In this document: piece by piece, positions 1 through 8,305 of the stretch
How the letters are laid out: the number at the start of each line of letters is the position of its first letter
Numbering within the stretch: the stretch's first letter is position 1
DNA from: Castellaniella sp041677825
GTDB taxonomy: Bacteria > Pseudomonadota > Gammaproteobacteria > Burkholderiales > Burkholderiaceae_B
Assembly: GCF_041677825.1 (NCBI RefSeq)
Contig: NZ_JBAYPG010000007.1
Coordinates: 1 to 64,000, forward strand
Length of the DNA stretch: 64,000 bases
Direction of reading: 5' to 3'
Translations under genes and position numbers: made by a program
Notes under the pieces: model-generated
What the model saw: only the letters and a program-made list of their open reading frames with translations
What the model was told of the DNA's origin: nothing
The model's database searches: none

Positions 1-56
1 CCGTCAAGGAGCAACCGTCAAGGAGCCACCGTCGAGGGGCTGCCATCGAGGCGCTG
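1..56. repeat. 14-bp tandem repeat, four degenerate units
   Basis: Four consecutive 14-base units (1-14, 15-28, 29-42, 43-56) follow the pattern CCGTCRAGGRGCNN; the first two differ at one base. The array lies just 3' of the rlmD stop codon and is cut by the window edge, so its full copy number is unknown. It may be coding or intergenic in the DNA to the left. No function is assigned. Confidence 0.55.
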
Positions 57-72
57 CCGAAGGCACCGCCCT

Positions 73-1398
73 TCAGGACCTGTCGAACACCGCCACGGAT
101 TCGACGTGCGCCGTATGCGGGAACATGTTGATGATGCCCGCAGCGCGCAACACCCAGCCGCCCACGTGGTGCAGAATGCCCGCATCACGCGCCAGGGTCG
201 CCGGATTGCAGGACACGTACACGATACGCTGCGGCCGTTCGGCGGGCTCGAGCTCGCACAGCGCGCGGGCCACGGCGAGCGCCCCCTCGCGCGGCGGATC
301 CACCAGCAGGCGGTCGAAGTGCCCCTGCGCCCTGAACCAGGCCGCATCCACCTCGAACAGGTTCTGCGCGCCAAACCGCGCCTTGCCCTGCAGGCCGTGC
401 TGCGCGGCAGCATCACGCGCGCGCGCCACCAGCGTGGCGCTGCCCTCGACACCCAGCACGGATTGCGCCGTGGTGGCCAGGGGCAGGCTGAAGTTGCCCA
501 GGCCACAGAACAGATCCATGACCCGGTCGTCGGCCCGTGCCTCGAGCAGGGCCAGCGCACGCGTGACCAGAACCTGATTGATGTACGGGTTCACCTGCGT
601 GAAATCAGTGGGCCGGAACCCCATGCGCAGCCCCCAGGCCGGCAAGGCATAGGCCAGCACGTCGGCGCGCGCCGGATCCAGCGGATGAGCCGTCTCGGGC
701 CCCCGCGGCTGCAGCCACCAATCGACCCCATGGCGTGCCCCGAAGGCGCGCAGCTGGCTTCGATCATCGTCTGTCAGCGCCTCGAGGTGGCGCAGGCACA
801 GCACTGTGGCCCGGTCGCCCACCGCCACCTCGATCTGCGGCATGCGATCGGGCCGCGACAGCCCCCCGATCAGGCTGCGCAACGGGACCAGCAGCGCGGA
901 CACGTGGGGCGGCAGGATCAGGCACTGCTGCATATCGGCCACGTAGCTGCTGGCCTTTTCGTGAAACCCAACCAGTACCCCCCCCTTCTTGACCACCAGG
1001 CGCACCGAGAGGCGTGCCCGATGCCGGTAGCCGGCCGACGGCCCGTGAATGGCCGGCAGGATCTGCAGGGCCCGGACCTTGCCGATATGGGCCAGTGCGT
1101 CTTCCAGGGTGCGTTGCTTGACGGCGACCTGCGCGGCCACATCGAGATGCTGCAGGGCGCAGCCACCACACACGTCAAAATGGGGGCACGGCGGTTGCAC
1201 CCGCTGACTGGAGGGGCGCAGTACGGCCTCGACCCGCGCCTTGTCGAACGTCGGCTTGCGGCGCACGATGCGTACCCGCACGGTTTCGCCCGCCAGAGCC
1301 CCCTCGACGAACACGACCTTGCCCTGATGATGGGCGATGCCCTGCCCGTCGGAGTCGAGCGATTCGATGTCGAGCACCAGGTGATCGGAATCGGCCAT
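73..1398 (-). CDS. rlmD: 23S rRNA (uracil-1939-C5)-methyltransferase RlmD
   Basis: Predicted 441-residue SAM-dependent methyltransferase that makes m5U1939 in 23S rRNA. The N-terminal ~70 residues look like a TRAM RNA-binding domain. A cysteine cluster follows (CPHFDVCGGC, with a further Cys in the MQQC segment), which in RlmD binds a 4Fe-4S cluster. The C-terminal half carries the SAM fold (VMDLFCGLGNFSLPLA) and the catalytic segment VSCNPATLARDA with the nucleophilic Cys. Family length is about 430-450. The ATG at 1398 was chosen over an upstream in-frame ATG because it lies 7 bases after the exonuclease stop and opens directly into the TRAM domain. It is the last gene of the surE-pcm-nlpD-exonuclease operon. 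Confidence 0.93.
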   Translation of the reverse strand: MADSDHLVLDIESLDSDGQGIAHHQGKVVFVEGALAGETVRVRIVRRKPTFDKARVEAVLRPSSQRVQPPCPHFDVCGGCALQHLDVAAQVAVKQRTLEDALAHIGKVRALQILPAIHGPSAGYRHRARLSVRLVVKKGGVLVGFHEKASSYVADMQQCLILPPHVSALLVPLRSLIGGLSRPDRMPQIEVAVGDRATVLCLRHLEALTDDDRSQLRAFGARHGVDWWLQPRGPETAHPLDPARADVLAYALPAWGLRMGFRPTDFTQVNPYINQVLVTRALALLEARADDRVMDLFCGLGNFSLPLATTAQSVLGVEGSATLVARARDAAAQHGLQGKARFGAQNLFEVDAAWFRAQGHFDRLLVDPPREGALAVARALCELEPAERPQRIVYVSCNPATLARDAGILHHVGGWVLRAAGIINMFPHTAHVESVAVFDRS

Positions 1399-1405
1399 GG
1401 ACAGA

Positions 1406-2185
1406 TCAGTGGCCTGGCCAGGCGGCGAGAAATGCCCGCCAATGCGCACCGGGTTCGGCTTCGAGCGCATCGCGCACCAGCTGCAGCTCGGCGGCATAGG
1501 CGCTGGGGTCGAGTTCGCCCTTCAGCAGGCGCCAGCGGCAATACAGCAGCCAGGTGTTGACCACGTCGGTTTCACAGTACTGGCGGACTGATTCGCGTTC
1601 ACCTGCGTGCCAGGCCTGCCAGACCTGCCCGCCGTCCATGTCGAGCTTGCCAGGAAAGCCGCACAGCCTGGCCAGCGCATCCAGTGGCGCACTGGCACGG
1701 GCGTTGTAGCCGGCGAGCACATCCATCAGATCGACATGGCGGTTATGGTACCGATTGAGGTAATTGTTGAAACGGAAGTCGCGATCGTCTTCACCGGTTT
1801 CCCAATAGCGCGCGGCCGGCACCCCGTGCACCAGGCTGCGGTAGTGCAGCACGGGCAGGTCGAACCCCGAGCCGTTCCAGCTGACCAGCGTGGGCGTATA
1901 GTGCCCAATCGTCTTGAAGAAACTGGAGATCAGGCTGGACTCGGGGTCGTCGGCCTGCCCCAGGGCGCGTACGCGAAACCCCTGTTCATCGCGAAACACG
2001 CAGCCGATGACCACGATCTGGTGCTGATACAGGGGCAGGAAATCGTGCCCGTGCGTCTCGCGCCGCGCCTGAAGCGCGTGCTCGATGACCTGGTCATCGG
2101 GCAGATCGGCCCACTCGGGATTCAGGCGCCGCAGGCCCTGGGCATCGGGTATCGTTTCGAGATCGAAGACCAGGGTGGGGATCAT
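1406..2185 (-). CDS. predicted 3'-5' exonuclease of the PolB-exonuclease-like family
   Basis: 259 residues with a DnaQ/RNase H-type exonuclease fold: exo I motif VFDLETIPD near the N terminus, a mid-region WNGSGFDLPVLHYR (exo II-like, Asp present), and HVDLMDVLAGY plus YCETDVVNTWLLY towards the C terminus, supplying further acidic residues. This matches the stand-alone predicted PolB-like 3'-5' exonuclease family, whose substrate is not established. The start codon overlaps the nlpD stop by four bases (ATGA), so translational coupling is likely. A role in DNA repair or nucleic acid turnover is inferred only from the fold. Confidence 0.85.
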   Translation of the reverse strand: MIPTLVFDLETIPDAQGLRRLNPEWADLPDDQVIEHALQARRETHGHDFLPLYQHQIVVIGCVFRDEQGFRVRALGQADDPESSLISSFFKTIGHYTPTLVSWNGSGFDLPVLHYRSLVHGVPAARYWETGEDDRDFRFNNYLNRYHNRHVDLMDVLAGYNARASAPLDALARLCGFPGKLDMDGGQVWQAWHAGERESVRQYCETDVVNTWLLYCRWRLLKGELDPSAYAAELQLVRDALEAEPGAHWRAFLAAWPGH

Positions 2186-2982
2186 CGGGGCGGCAGATAG
2201 GCGAGCGGGTTGACCGGCGTGCCACGGCGCCGGATCTCGAAGTGCAGGCGCGGCGAGGTGGTGTCGCTTTGCCCCAGCGTAGCGATCTTCGCGCCTTTCG
2301 CAATGGTTTCACCCGTCTTGACCAGCAGGCTTTCGTTGTGCGCATAGGCCGTGATGAAACCGTCGGAGTGGCCCAGCAGGATCAGGTTGCCCAGGCCGCG
2401 CACCCCGTTGCCGGCATACATGACCTTGCCATCGGCGGCCGCCACCACGGGGCTGCCCACGGCGCCCTCGATATCGACCCCCTTGGTGGTGCTGTTGAAG
2501 CCCTGGATGATCTTGCCCGATGCCGGCCAGCCCCACTGGATGAGATTGGCGTCGGCGGCCCGCGCGCTGGAGGTGTCGGCCGCAGGCGGGGTGGCGGCTG
2601 CGCTGCTGCCTGCGCTGCCCGTGGTGACCGGTGCAGTGACCGCAGCATCGGCCACCGGGCGGGCCGTACCTGAATCGAGCCGCAGCACCTGCCCGATCGC
2701 CAGCTGCGTGGGGTCGGTGATGCCGTTGAGCTGCTTGAGCTGATCGACCGTGAGGCCATGCTTTTGGGCAATGCCGTAGAGCGTATCGCCCGAGCGCACG
2801 ACATAGGTGCCCTGCGCCGGCGCGACGGCACTGCTGGAATGATCGGCCACCGGGGCCGGCGCCTTGCGCGATGCGCAGCCGGCCAGGACCAGGGCGCTGC
2901 ACACGGCAGCCAGCAAGGCCACGCGATGCCAGCGCAGCGGTTGGGACAGAGCAGCTGTGACAGGCAGCGTGCCGTGGTACAT
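2182..2982 (-). CDS. nlpD: NlpD-like outer-membrane lipoprotein (LysM + degenerate M23 peptidase)
   Basis: 266 residues. A lipoprotein signal ends at LVLAGC (Cys36). One LysM domain follows at about residues 59-104 (TYVVRSGDTLYGIA...), then a low-complexity linker, then an M23/LytM domain to the end (GVDIEGAVGSPVVAAADGKVMYAGNG ... RLHFEIRRRGTPVNPL). The zinc-binding His of active M23 enzymes is missing (GVDIEG, and RLHFE in place of HxH), as in E. coli NlpD, which activates the amidase AmiC during septum splitting instead of cutting peptidoglycan itself. It lies between pcm and the exonuclease, 11 bases downstream of pcm. In many Proteobacteria rpoS follows nlpD; it does not here. Confidence 0.9.
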   Translation of the reverse strand: MYHGTLPVTAALSQPLRWHRVALLAAVCSALVLAGCASRKAPAPVADHSSSAVAPAQGTYVVRSGDTLYGIAQKHGLTVDQLKQLNGITDPTQLAIGQVLRLDSGTARPVADAAVTAPVTTGSAGSSAAATPPAADTSSARAADANLIQWGWPASGKIIQGFNSTTKGVDIEGAVGSPVVAAADGKVMYAGNGVRGLGNLILLGHSDGFITAYAHNESLLVKTGETIAKGAKIATLGQSDTTSPRLHFEIRRRGTPVNPLAYLPPR

Positions 2983-2993
2983 GGGGGATCTCC

Positions 2994-3827
2994 TCAGGCC
3001 TGCGTTCCGGGACGCAGAGGTACAAAACGGACGGGTTCAAGTTCGGTACGCTGCCAGCTGGCGGGGCCCGTGCGCTCGATGAGCATGAGCCGCTGGTGCG
3101 TACTGCCTTCGGGGGCAATCAGCCGCGCACCCACGGCCAGCTGATCGAACAGTACTTCGGGGATTTTAACCCCCGCGGCCGCGACCACAATACCCTCGAA
3201 GGGCGCATGGCGCGCAAGCCCGGCCATGCCGTCGCCAAAGGACAGATGGACCCGCCCGGGCAAGGCCAGTGCGTCGAGGTGCCGGCGGGCCTGTTCATAG
3301 AGACCCTGCACGCGCTCGACGGCGTGGACCACCGGGACGAACTGCGCCAGCACGGCGGCCTGATAGCCACAACCCGCGCCGATTTCGAGCACCTTCTGCG
3401 GCGTGCGATCGCGCGCCATGGCTTCGATCATGTGGGCGACCACCCAGGGCTGCGAAATCGTCTGGCTGTAGCCAATGGGCAGGGCGGCATCGTCGTAGGC
3501 CCGGCTGGCCAGCCCCTGGTCCACGAACAGGTGGCGCGGCACCGCCCCCATCGCCGCCAGCACCCGTTCGTCGGTGATGCCCTGCGCACGCAGGCGGCGC
3601 ACCATTTCGTGGCGCTGGCGTTCGGAATTCAGGCCAAGATTGGCCGGCGGGCCTGCGCTGGCGGCGGACTCGGTGGCGGCAGGCCTGGGCAGCACGAATG
3701 GGCGCGGCCCCAGAATGCGCGTATTGCTGTTGGCGGCCGAAAATGCAGCACGCCCGTCACCCGAACGGGCCCCCGGATGCGTGTTGTGCGGGCCAGGGCC
3801 CGCGGCCGGTCGCCGGGGTTTGTTCAT
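2994..3827 (-). CDS. pcm: protein-L-isoaspartate O-methyltransferase
   Basis: 277 residues. It methylates L-isoaspartyl residues in aged proteins with SAM to start their repair. The core carries VLEIGAGCGYQAAVLAQ (SAM-binding loop), DDAALPIGYSQTISQPWVVA (substrate-loop signature) and GIVVAAAGVKIPEVLFDQLAVGARLIAP. The first ~70 residues are a Pro/Ala/Gly-rich extension without a visible domain; E. coli Pcm is near 208 residues. The ATG at 3827 was chosen because it overlaps the surE stop in ATGA fashion; an in-frame ATG eight codons upstream lies inside surE. The surE-pcm pairing is classical. Confidence 0.92.
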   Translation of the reverse strand: MNKPRRPAAGPGPHNTHPGARSGDGRAAFSAANSNTRILGPRPFVLPRPAATESAASAGPPANLGLNSERQRHEMVRRLRAQGITDERVLAAMGAVPRHLFVDQGLASRAYDDAALPIGYSQTISQPWVVAHMIEAMARDRTPQKVLEIGAGCGYQAAVLAQFVPVVHAVERVQGLYEQARRHLDALALPGRVHLSFGDGMAGLARHAPFEGIVVAAAGVKIPEVLFDQLAVGARLIAPEGSTHQRLMLIERTGPASWQRTELEPVRFVPLRPGTQA

Positions 3828-4579
3828 GGCGCCATCGACAACCCGGCCCAACTGGCGATCGCCTCTGTACGGCTATGATCGGTCAGGTCGAGGCGCAGCG
3901 GCGTCATCGAGACCGCATTGGCTTCGATGGCGCCGAAGTCGGTTTCCGGGCCACTGTCTCGGGCCCGGCCCACCGGCCCGATCCAGTAGACTTCATCGCC
4001 ATAGGGCGACGTGCTGCGGATCACGGGTTCGGACGGATGGCGGCGCCCCAGGCGGGTCGTGCGAAAACCCTTCAGGGCATGATAGGGCACCGCCGGGATA
4101 TTGACATTGAGCAGCATGGGCTCGGGCCACGGGCTGTCGCGAAACCGGCCGACCAGTTCGCGGGCCACCTGCGCGGCGCAGTCGAGATGCCGCCACTCGC
4201 GCTGCACCAGCGAGAAGGCGATCGAGGGCACGCCGAACAGGAAACCTTCGGACGCCGCCGCCACGGTACCCGAGTACAGCGTGTCTTCGCCCAGGTTGGC
4301 GCCATTGTTGATGCCCGACACCAGCAGGTCGGGGCGAAAATCGAGCAGGCCCGTGAGCGCTACGTGTATGCAGTCGGATGGCGTGCCATTGACATGGTAG
4401 AACCCGTTGGCCGCCTGGCGTACCGACAGCGGCCGGCTGAGCGTCAGCGAATTGGAGGCCCCGCTGCAATTGGTTTCGGGCGCGATCACGGTGATGTCGC
4501 CCAGCGGCCTGAGTGCGGCCACCAGCGCCTCGATGCCGGCAGCGCTGTAGCCGTCGTCATTGGAAACCAGTATGCGCAT
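3824..4579 (-). CDS. surE: 5'/3'-nucleotidase SurE
   Basis: 251 residues of the SurE survival-protein family, which dephosphorylates nucleoside 5'- and 3'-monophosphates and short polyphosphate with a divalent metal. The metal-binding N terminus MRILVSNDDGYSAAGI (Asp-Asp pair) and the downstream VSGINNGANLGED loop are intact. The start at 4579 gives the canonical MRILxxND opening; 48 further in-frame upstream codons have no family resemblance. It is the first gene of the minus-strand operon and is divergent from plsY, with about 90 bases between the start codons. Confidence 0.95.
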   Translation of the reverse strand: MRILVSNDDGYSAAGIEALVAALRPLGDITVIAPETNCSGASNSLTLSRPLSVRQAANGFYHVNGTPSDCIHVALTGLLDFRPDLLVSGINNGANLGEDTLYSGTVAAASEGFLFGVPSIAFSLVQREWRHLDCAAQVARELVGRFRDSPWPEPMLLNVNIPAVPYHALKGFRTTRLGRRHPSEPVIRSTSPYGDEVYWIGPVGRARDSGPETDFGAIEANAVSMTPLRLDLTDHSRTEAIASWAGLSMAP

Positions 4580-4670
4580 GAACCCTGCCCCGAGCTGAAA
4601 CCAGATGCTGCTGATTGTACCCGGTATAGAATGACAGGCATCCAGACCAGCCTGCCCACCGGGCCTGAAC

Positions 4671-5360
4671 ATGACCATGACCAACCTGCTGGCGGCCAGC
4701 GCGCTGTTGCCTGTGCTGCTCATCGCCTACCTGATGGGCTCCGTGTCTTTTGCCGTACTGGTCAGCAAGGCCATGGGCCTGAACGATCCACGCAGTTTTG
4801 GTTCGCACAACCCGGGGGCCACGAATGTGTTGCGTGGCGGCAACAAATCGGCTGCCGTGCTCACCCTGCTGGGCGATGCCGCCAAAGGCTGGCTGGCCGT
4901 CGTGCTGGCGGCCTGGGCCGTACAGCAGGGCTGGGTCGGCGCGGCAGCGGTGCCCCTCGCGGGCCTGGGCGCGTTTCTCGGGCACCTGTATCCGGTGTTC
5001 CTGCGTTTTCACGGCGGCAAGGGGGTGGCCACCGCACTGGGCGTACTGCTTGGGCTGCACGGCTGGCTCGCGCTTGCCGTGCTGCTGACCTGGCTGCTGG
5101 TGGCCGCAGTCACGCGCTATTCATCACTGGCGGCCATCCTGGCGGCCATTTTTGCACCCTTCTACTACATTCTGGGCAACGGCGTGGTCTGGCGCGTCGA
5201 TACGCTGACCGCCAGCGTGATCGTCGCCATCAGCGTGCTGCTGCTGGCCCGCCATCAGGCCAACATCAGCCGCCTGCTGGCTGGCAAGGAAGGCAAGATC
5301 GGCGCGCGCAAGGCCACCCCGGCCTCCGGGCGGCACAGGCGCGGGCGCAAAAGCAGCTGA
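4671..5360 (+). CDS. plsY: glycerol-3-phosphate acyltransferase PlsY
   Basis: 229-residue inner-membrane enzyme that acylates glycerol-3-phosphate using acyl-phosphate in the first step of phospholipid synthesis. Family motifs are clear: SFGSHNPGATNVLR (motif 1), FLRFHGGKGVATALG (motif 2, GGKG phosphate loop), and several strongly hydrophobic helices. The C terminus ends in a basic tail (RRGRKSS). A second in-frame ATG two codons downstream could also be the start. Its end faces the end of tsaD, 15 bases away, with no convincing terminator between them. Confidence 0.94.
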   Translation: MTMTNLLAASALLPVLLIAYLMGSVSFAVLVSKAMGLNDPRSFGSHNPGATNVLRGGNKSAAVLTLLGDAAKGWLAVVLAAWAVQQGWVGAAAVPLAGLGAFLGHLYPVFLRFHGGKGVATALGVLLGLHGWLALAVLLTWLLVAAVTRYSSLAAILAAIFAPFYYILGNGVVWRVDTLTASVIVAISVLLLARHQANISRLLAGKEGKIGARKATPASGRHRRGRKSS

Positions 5361-5375
5361 AGAGGCGGTGCCGAT

Positions 5376-6422
5376 TCAGGCCACGCAAACATCCTGCAGA
5401 TCCCAGCGCGGGCGCACGTCGAAGCCGGTCTCGCCACGCAGGGCGGCCCAGTCGACCAGACCGGCACGCTCGCGCAGCACGGCCGCCCAGGCAATCATCG
5501 CGCCGTTGTCCGTACACAAGGCCACCGGTGGAAAAAAGACCTGCCCGCCGCGCGCGGCCAATGCCTGCTGCAGGCGTGCGCGCAGCGGCGCATTGGCCCC
5601 CACCCCGCCGGCCACGACCAGGGTCTTCAGCCCCGTCTGGTCCAGGGCCTGCAAGGCCTTGCCCGCCAGCACGTCCACAATGGCGGCTTCAGTGGCCGCC
5701 GCCAGATCCGCGCGCGCCGCAGGATCGGCCGCCAGGCCCTGCTGTTCGAGCGCCTCGAGCCGGGTCCGGACGGCCGTCTTGAGCCCGCTGAAGCTGAAAT
5801 CGAGAGTCTTGCTGTGCAGCATGGGGCGCGGCAGGGCATGCGCCTGCGGATTGCCGGCCTGCGCAAGCCGCGACAGGGCCGGCCCCCCCGGATAGCCCAG
5901 GCCGAGCAGCTTCGCGCTCTTGTCGAAGGCCTCGCCCGCGGCGTCATCCAGCGTCTCGCCCAGCAAGGTGTAGCGTGCCACCCCATCGACGCGCATCAGC
6001 TGCGTGTGCCCCCCGGACACCAGCAGCGCGACGAAGGGGAAGCCTGGCGCCTCGGCGGCCAGCAGCGGTGACAGCAGATGCCCTTCGAGATGATGTATGG
6101 GCAATGCCGGCAGCCCCAGGCCCCAGGCAAACGAGCGCGCAAAGCTCGCGCCGACCAGCAGGGCACCGGCCAGACCGGGGCCCGCAGTGTAGGCGACGGC
6201 CCCGAGCGCCCTGGGCTGCACGCCCGCCTCGGCCAGCACCTGCCGGGTGAGCGGCACGATGCGCCGGATGTGATCGCGCGAGGCCAGCTCGGGCACCACA
6301 CCGCCGTATTCACGGTGCATGGCCACCTGGCTGTACAGGGCGTGCGTCAGCAGGCCGCGCCCTGTACAGGCAATGGCCACGCCGGTCTCGTCACACGAAC
6401 TTTCAAATCCGATGATCAGCAT
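5376..6422 (-). CDS. tsaD: tRNA N6-adenosine threonylcarbamoyltransferase TsaD
   Basis: 348 residues, the usual TsaD length. It transfers the threonylcarbamoyl group to A37 of ANN-decoding tRNAs with TsaB/TsaE. The ASKHA fold opens with MLIIGFESSCDETGVAI; the metal-binding histidines are in HHLEGHLLSPLL, and ALLVSGGHTQLM, GEAFDKSAKLLGLGYPGGP and VVAGGVGANAPLR are all family blocks. The ATG at 6422 was chosen because it gives the canonical N terminus; 21 codons upstream in frame have no resemblance. It is divergent from the purine permease. Confidence 0.95.
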   Translation of the reverse strand: MLIIGFESSCDETGVAIACTGRGLLTHALYSQVAMHREYGGVVPELASRDHIRRIVPLTRQVLAEAGVQPRALGAVAYTAGPGLAGALLVGASFARSFAWGLGLPALPIHHLEGHLLSPLLAAEAPGFPFVALLVSGGHTQLMRVDGVARYTLLGETLDDAAGEAFDKSAKLLGLGYPGGPALSRLAQAGNPQAHALPRPMLHSKTLDFSFSGLKTAVRTRLEALEQQGLAADPAARADLAAATEAAIVDVLAGKALQALDQTGLKTLVVAGGVGANAPLRARLQQALAARGGQVFFPPVALCTDNGAMIAWAAVLRERAGLVDWAALRGETGFDVRPRWDLQDVCVA

Positions 6423-6517
6423 AATCAGCCGTGAGTGTACATCCACGAGTAAAAGGGTTTTAGAATGGCAACGACAAACTGACACGCCACGCGAAAAACA
6501 ACCCAGGAAGAGACACC

Positions 6518-7810
6518 ATGCTCGAACAATTCTTCAAGCTGCACGAACACGGTACGACCATGCGTACCGAAGTACTGGCCGGACTGACGACATTCCTGAC
6601 GATGTCCTACATCATCTTCGTCAATCCCGACATTCTCTCCAGCACCGGCATGGACCGCGGCGCGGTCTTTGTGGCCACCTGCACCGCAGCGGCCCTTGGT
6701 TCACTGATCATGGCCTTCCTGGCCAACTGGCCCATCGGCATGGCGCCCGGCATGGGGCTCAACGCCTTCTTCGCCTTCACCGTGGTGGCCCAGATGGGGT
6801 ATTCCTGGCAGCAGGCGCTGGGCGCGGTATTCATCTCGGGGGTGATCTTCGTGATCCTCACGGTCACCGGCATACGCGAATGGCTGGTGGCCGGCATCCC
6901 GCCGTCCCTGCGCTCTGCCATCGCAGCCGGTATCGGCCTGTTCCTGGGCATCATCGCACTGGGATCGGCCGGCATCGTGGTTGAAAACCCCGCCACCAAG
7001 GTGGGCCTGGGCAATCTCACCGAACCCACCACCCTGCTGGCCATACTGGGCTTTTTCATCATCACCGCGCTGGCCGCCCTCCGGGTGCGCGGCGCCATCC
7101 TGATCGGCATTCTCGCCATCACGGTGCTGTCCATGCTGGCTGGCTTCACCGAATTCCAGGGCATCGTCGACACCCCGCCCAGCCTCGCGCCCACGTTCTT
7201 CGAGCTCGATATTCCCGGGGTGCTCAACACGGGCTTCTTCCATATCATTCTGGTGTTCGTGCTGGTCGAAGTATTCGATGCCACGGGCACCATGATCGGT
7301 GTGGCCACCCGCGCCGGCCTGATCACCCCGGGCAATCCCGGGCGCCTGGGGCGCGCCCTGATGGCCGACAGCTGCGCCATCGTGGCGGGTTCCATGCTGG
7401 GCACCAGCAGCACCACCGCCTACGTCGAAAGCGCCTCGGGCGTGCAGGCCGGCGGGCGGACCGGGCTGACGGCACTGGTGATCGCGATCCTCTTCCTGCT
7501 GGCCCTGTTCCTCTCGCCACTGGCCGCCGTAGTGCCACCGTACGCCACGGCCCCTGCCCTGCTGTATGTCGCCTGCCTCATGCTGCGCGAACTGGTCGAC
7601 ATTTCCTGGGACGACATCACCGAGTCCGTGCCTGCGTCGATTGCCGCCATTGCCATGCCGCTCACCTACTCCATCGCCAATGGTCTGGCATTCGGCTTCA
7701 TCAGCTACGTGGTCATCAAGGCGCTCTCCGGGCGCTACCGCGAAATCCACCCCGCCACGCTGCTGGTGGCCATCCTGTTCGTCATCAAATACGCCCTGTT
7801 CCCCGAGTGA
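6518..7810 (+). CDS. AzgA-type NCS2 purine permease
   Basis: 430-residue polytopic inner-membrane protein of the nucleobase-cation symporter-2 superfamily, AzgA/guanine-hypoxanthine branch. It shows the family blocks TFLTMSYIIFVNP near the N terminus, GMAPGMGLNAFFAF, a long central run of hydrophobic helices, DATGTMIGV (substrate-site region) and GTSSTTAYVESASGVQAGGRTGLTAL. Import of adenine, guanine or hypoxanthine with protons is expected; exact specificity cannot be read from the sequence. An AGGAAGAG ribosome-binding site precedes the ATG. No purine riboswitch-like structure was recognised in the 95-base leader. Confidence 0.88.
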   Translation: MLEQFFKLHEHGTTMRTEVLAGLTTFLTMSYIIFVNPDILSSTGMDRGAVFVATCTAAALGSLIMAFLANWPIGMAPGMGLNAFFAFTVVAQMGYSWQQALGAVFISGVIFVILTVTGIREWLVAGIPPSLRSAIAAGIGLFLGIIALGSAGIVVENPATKVGLGNLTEPTTLLAILGFFIITALAALRVRGAILIGILAITVLSMLAGFTEFQGIVDTPPSLAPTFFELDIPGVLNTGFFHIILVFVLVEVFDATGTMIGVATRAGLITPGNPGRLGRALMADSCAIVAGSMLGTSSTTAYVESASGVQAGGRTGLTALVIAILFLLALFLSPLAAVVPPYATAPALLYVACLMLRELVDISWDDITESVPASIAAIAMPLTYSIANGLAFGFISYVVIKALSGRYREIHPATLLVAILFVIKYALFPE

Positions 7811-7857
7811 CCGGTGGCTTGCAAATGCGTACATCGACCCCATATGCACCGTATGCA

Positions 7858-7874
7858 CAGGAGCCAGGCTCCTG
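7858..7874. promoter_or_regulatory. perfect 17-bp palindrome upstream of the thioredoxin-like gene
   Basis: CAGGAGCC and GGCTCCTG form 8-base arms around a single A, ending 24 bases before the ATG at 7899. It could be an operator or a short hairpin in the leader that occludes initiation. No matching regulator is known. Confidence 0.35.
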
Positions 7875-7898
7875 TCCTGCCACTCTTACGGAGGCTCC

Positions 7899-8279
7899 AT
7901 GAGCGTCATCGAACTCGACCAAGACACCTTCCAGACCGCCACCGAGGCCACACAGCCCCTGATCATCGATTTCTGGGCGCCGTGGTGCGGCCCCTGCCGC
8001 CAGTTCGGCCCGGTATTCGAAGCCGCCGCCGAAAAGCACCCGGATGTCACGTTCGCCAAGATCAACACCGAAGAACAAACCGAGCTCGCCTCGGCGTTGC
8101 GCATCCGCTCCATCCCCACGCTGATGGTGTTTCGCGAAAACGTGCTGCTGTTCCAGCAGGCGGGTGCCCTGGCACCGGCCCAGCTCGAAGATCTGCTGCA
8201 GCAGGTCAAGGATCTCGACATGGCCAAGGTGCACGCCGAGATCGCCGAACAGGAAAAGGCCTCGGCCACCAGGCACTGA
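7899..8279 (+). CDS. thioredoxin-family protein
   Basis: 126 residues with a classical thioredoxin fold and active site FWAPWCGPCRQF (CGPC) near residue 28. The cis-proline segment RSIPTLMVFREN is present. After the thioredoxin domain (about residues 1-105) comes a short charged helical tail (DMAKVHAEIAEQEKASATRH) not found in minimal TrxA. It should act as a cytoplasmic disulfide reductase; whether it is the main thioredoxin or a specialised one is not decidable here. GGAGG lies 4 bases before the ATG. It converges on the yigZ gene. Confidence 0.9.
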   Translation: MSVIELDQDTFQTATEATQPLIIDFWAPWCGPCRQFGPVFEAAAEKHPDVTFAKINTEEQTELASALRIRSIPTLMVFRENVLLFQQAGALAPAQLEDLLQQVKDLDMAKVHAEIAEQEKASATRH

Positions 8280-8305
8280 GCGCGCCCGCGCCGCGGCGCC
8301 TCAGG
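8276..8305. terminator. possible bidirectional hairpin between convergent genes
   Basis: CTGAG at 8276-8280 pairs with CTCAG at 8300-8304, followed inward by GCGC/GCGC with one bulge, spanning both stop codons; a 12-bp GCGCCGCGGCGC palindrome sits inside at 8288-8299. There is no T-tract, so a rho-independent terminator is only a possibility. Confidence 0.3.

Noticed and set aside
3698..5782. Long plus-strand frame spanning pcm, surE and plsY
   Set aside because: Overlaps three conserved genes in other frames and has no recognisable domain.
6423..6517. Purine riboswitch in the leader of the AzgA-type permease
   Set aside because: The leader is only 95 bases and none of the conserved purine-aptamer loops could be recognised.
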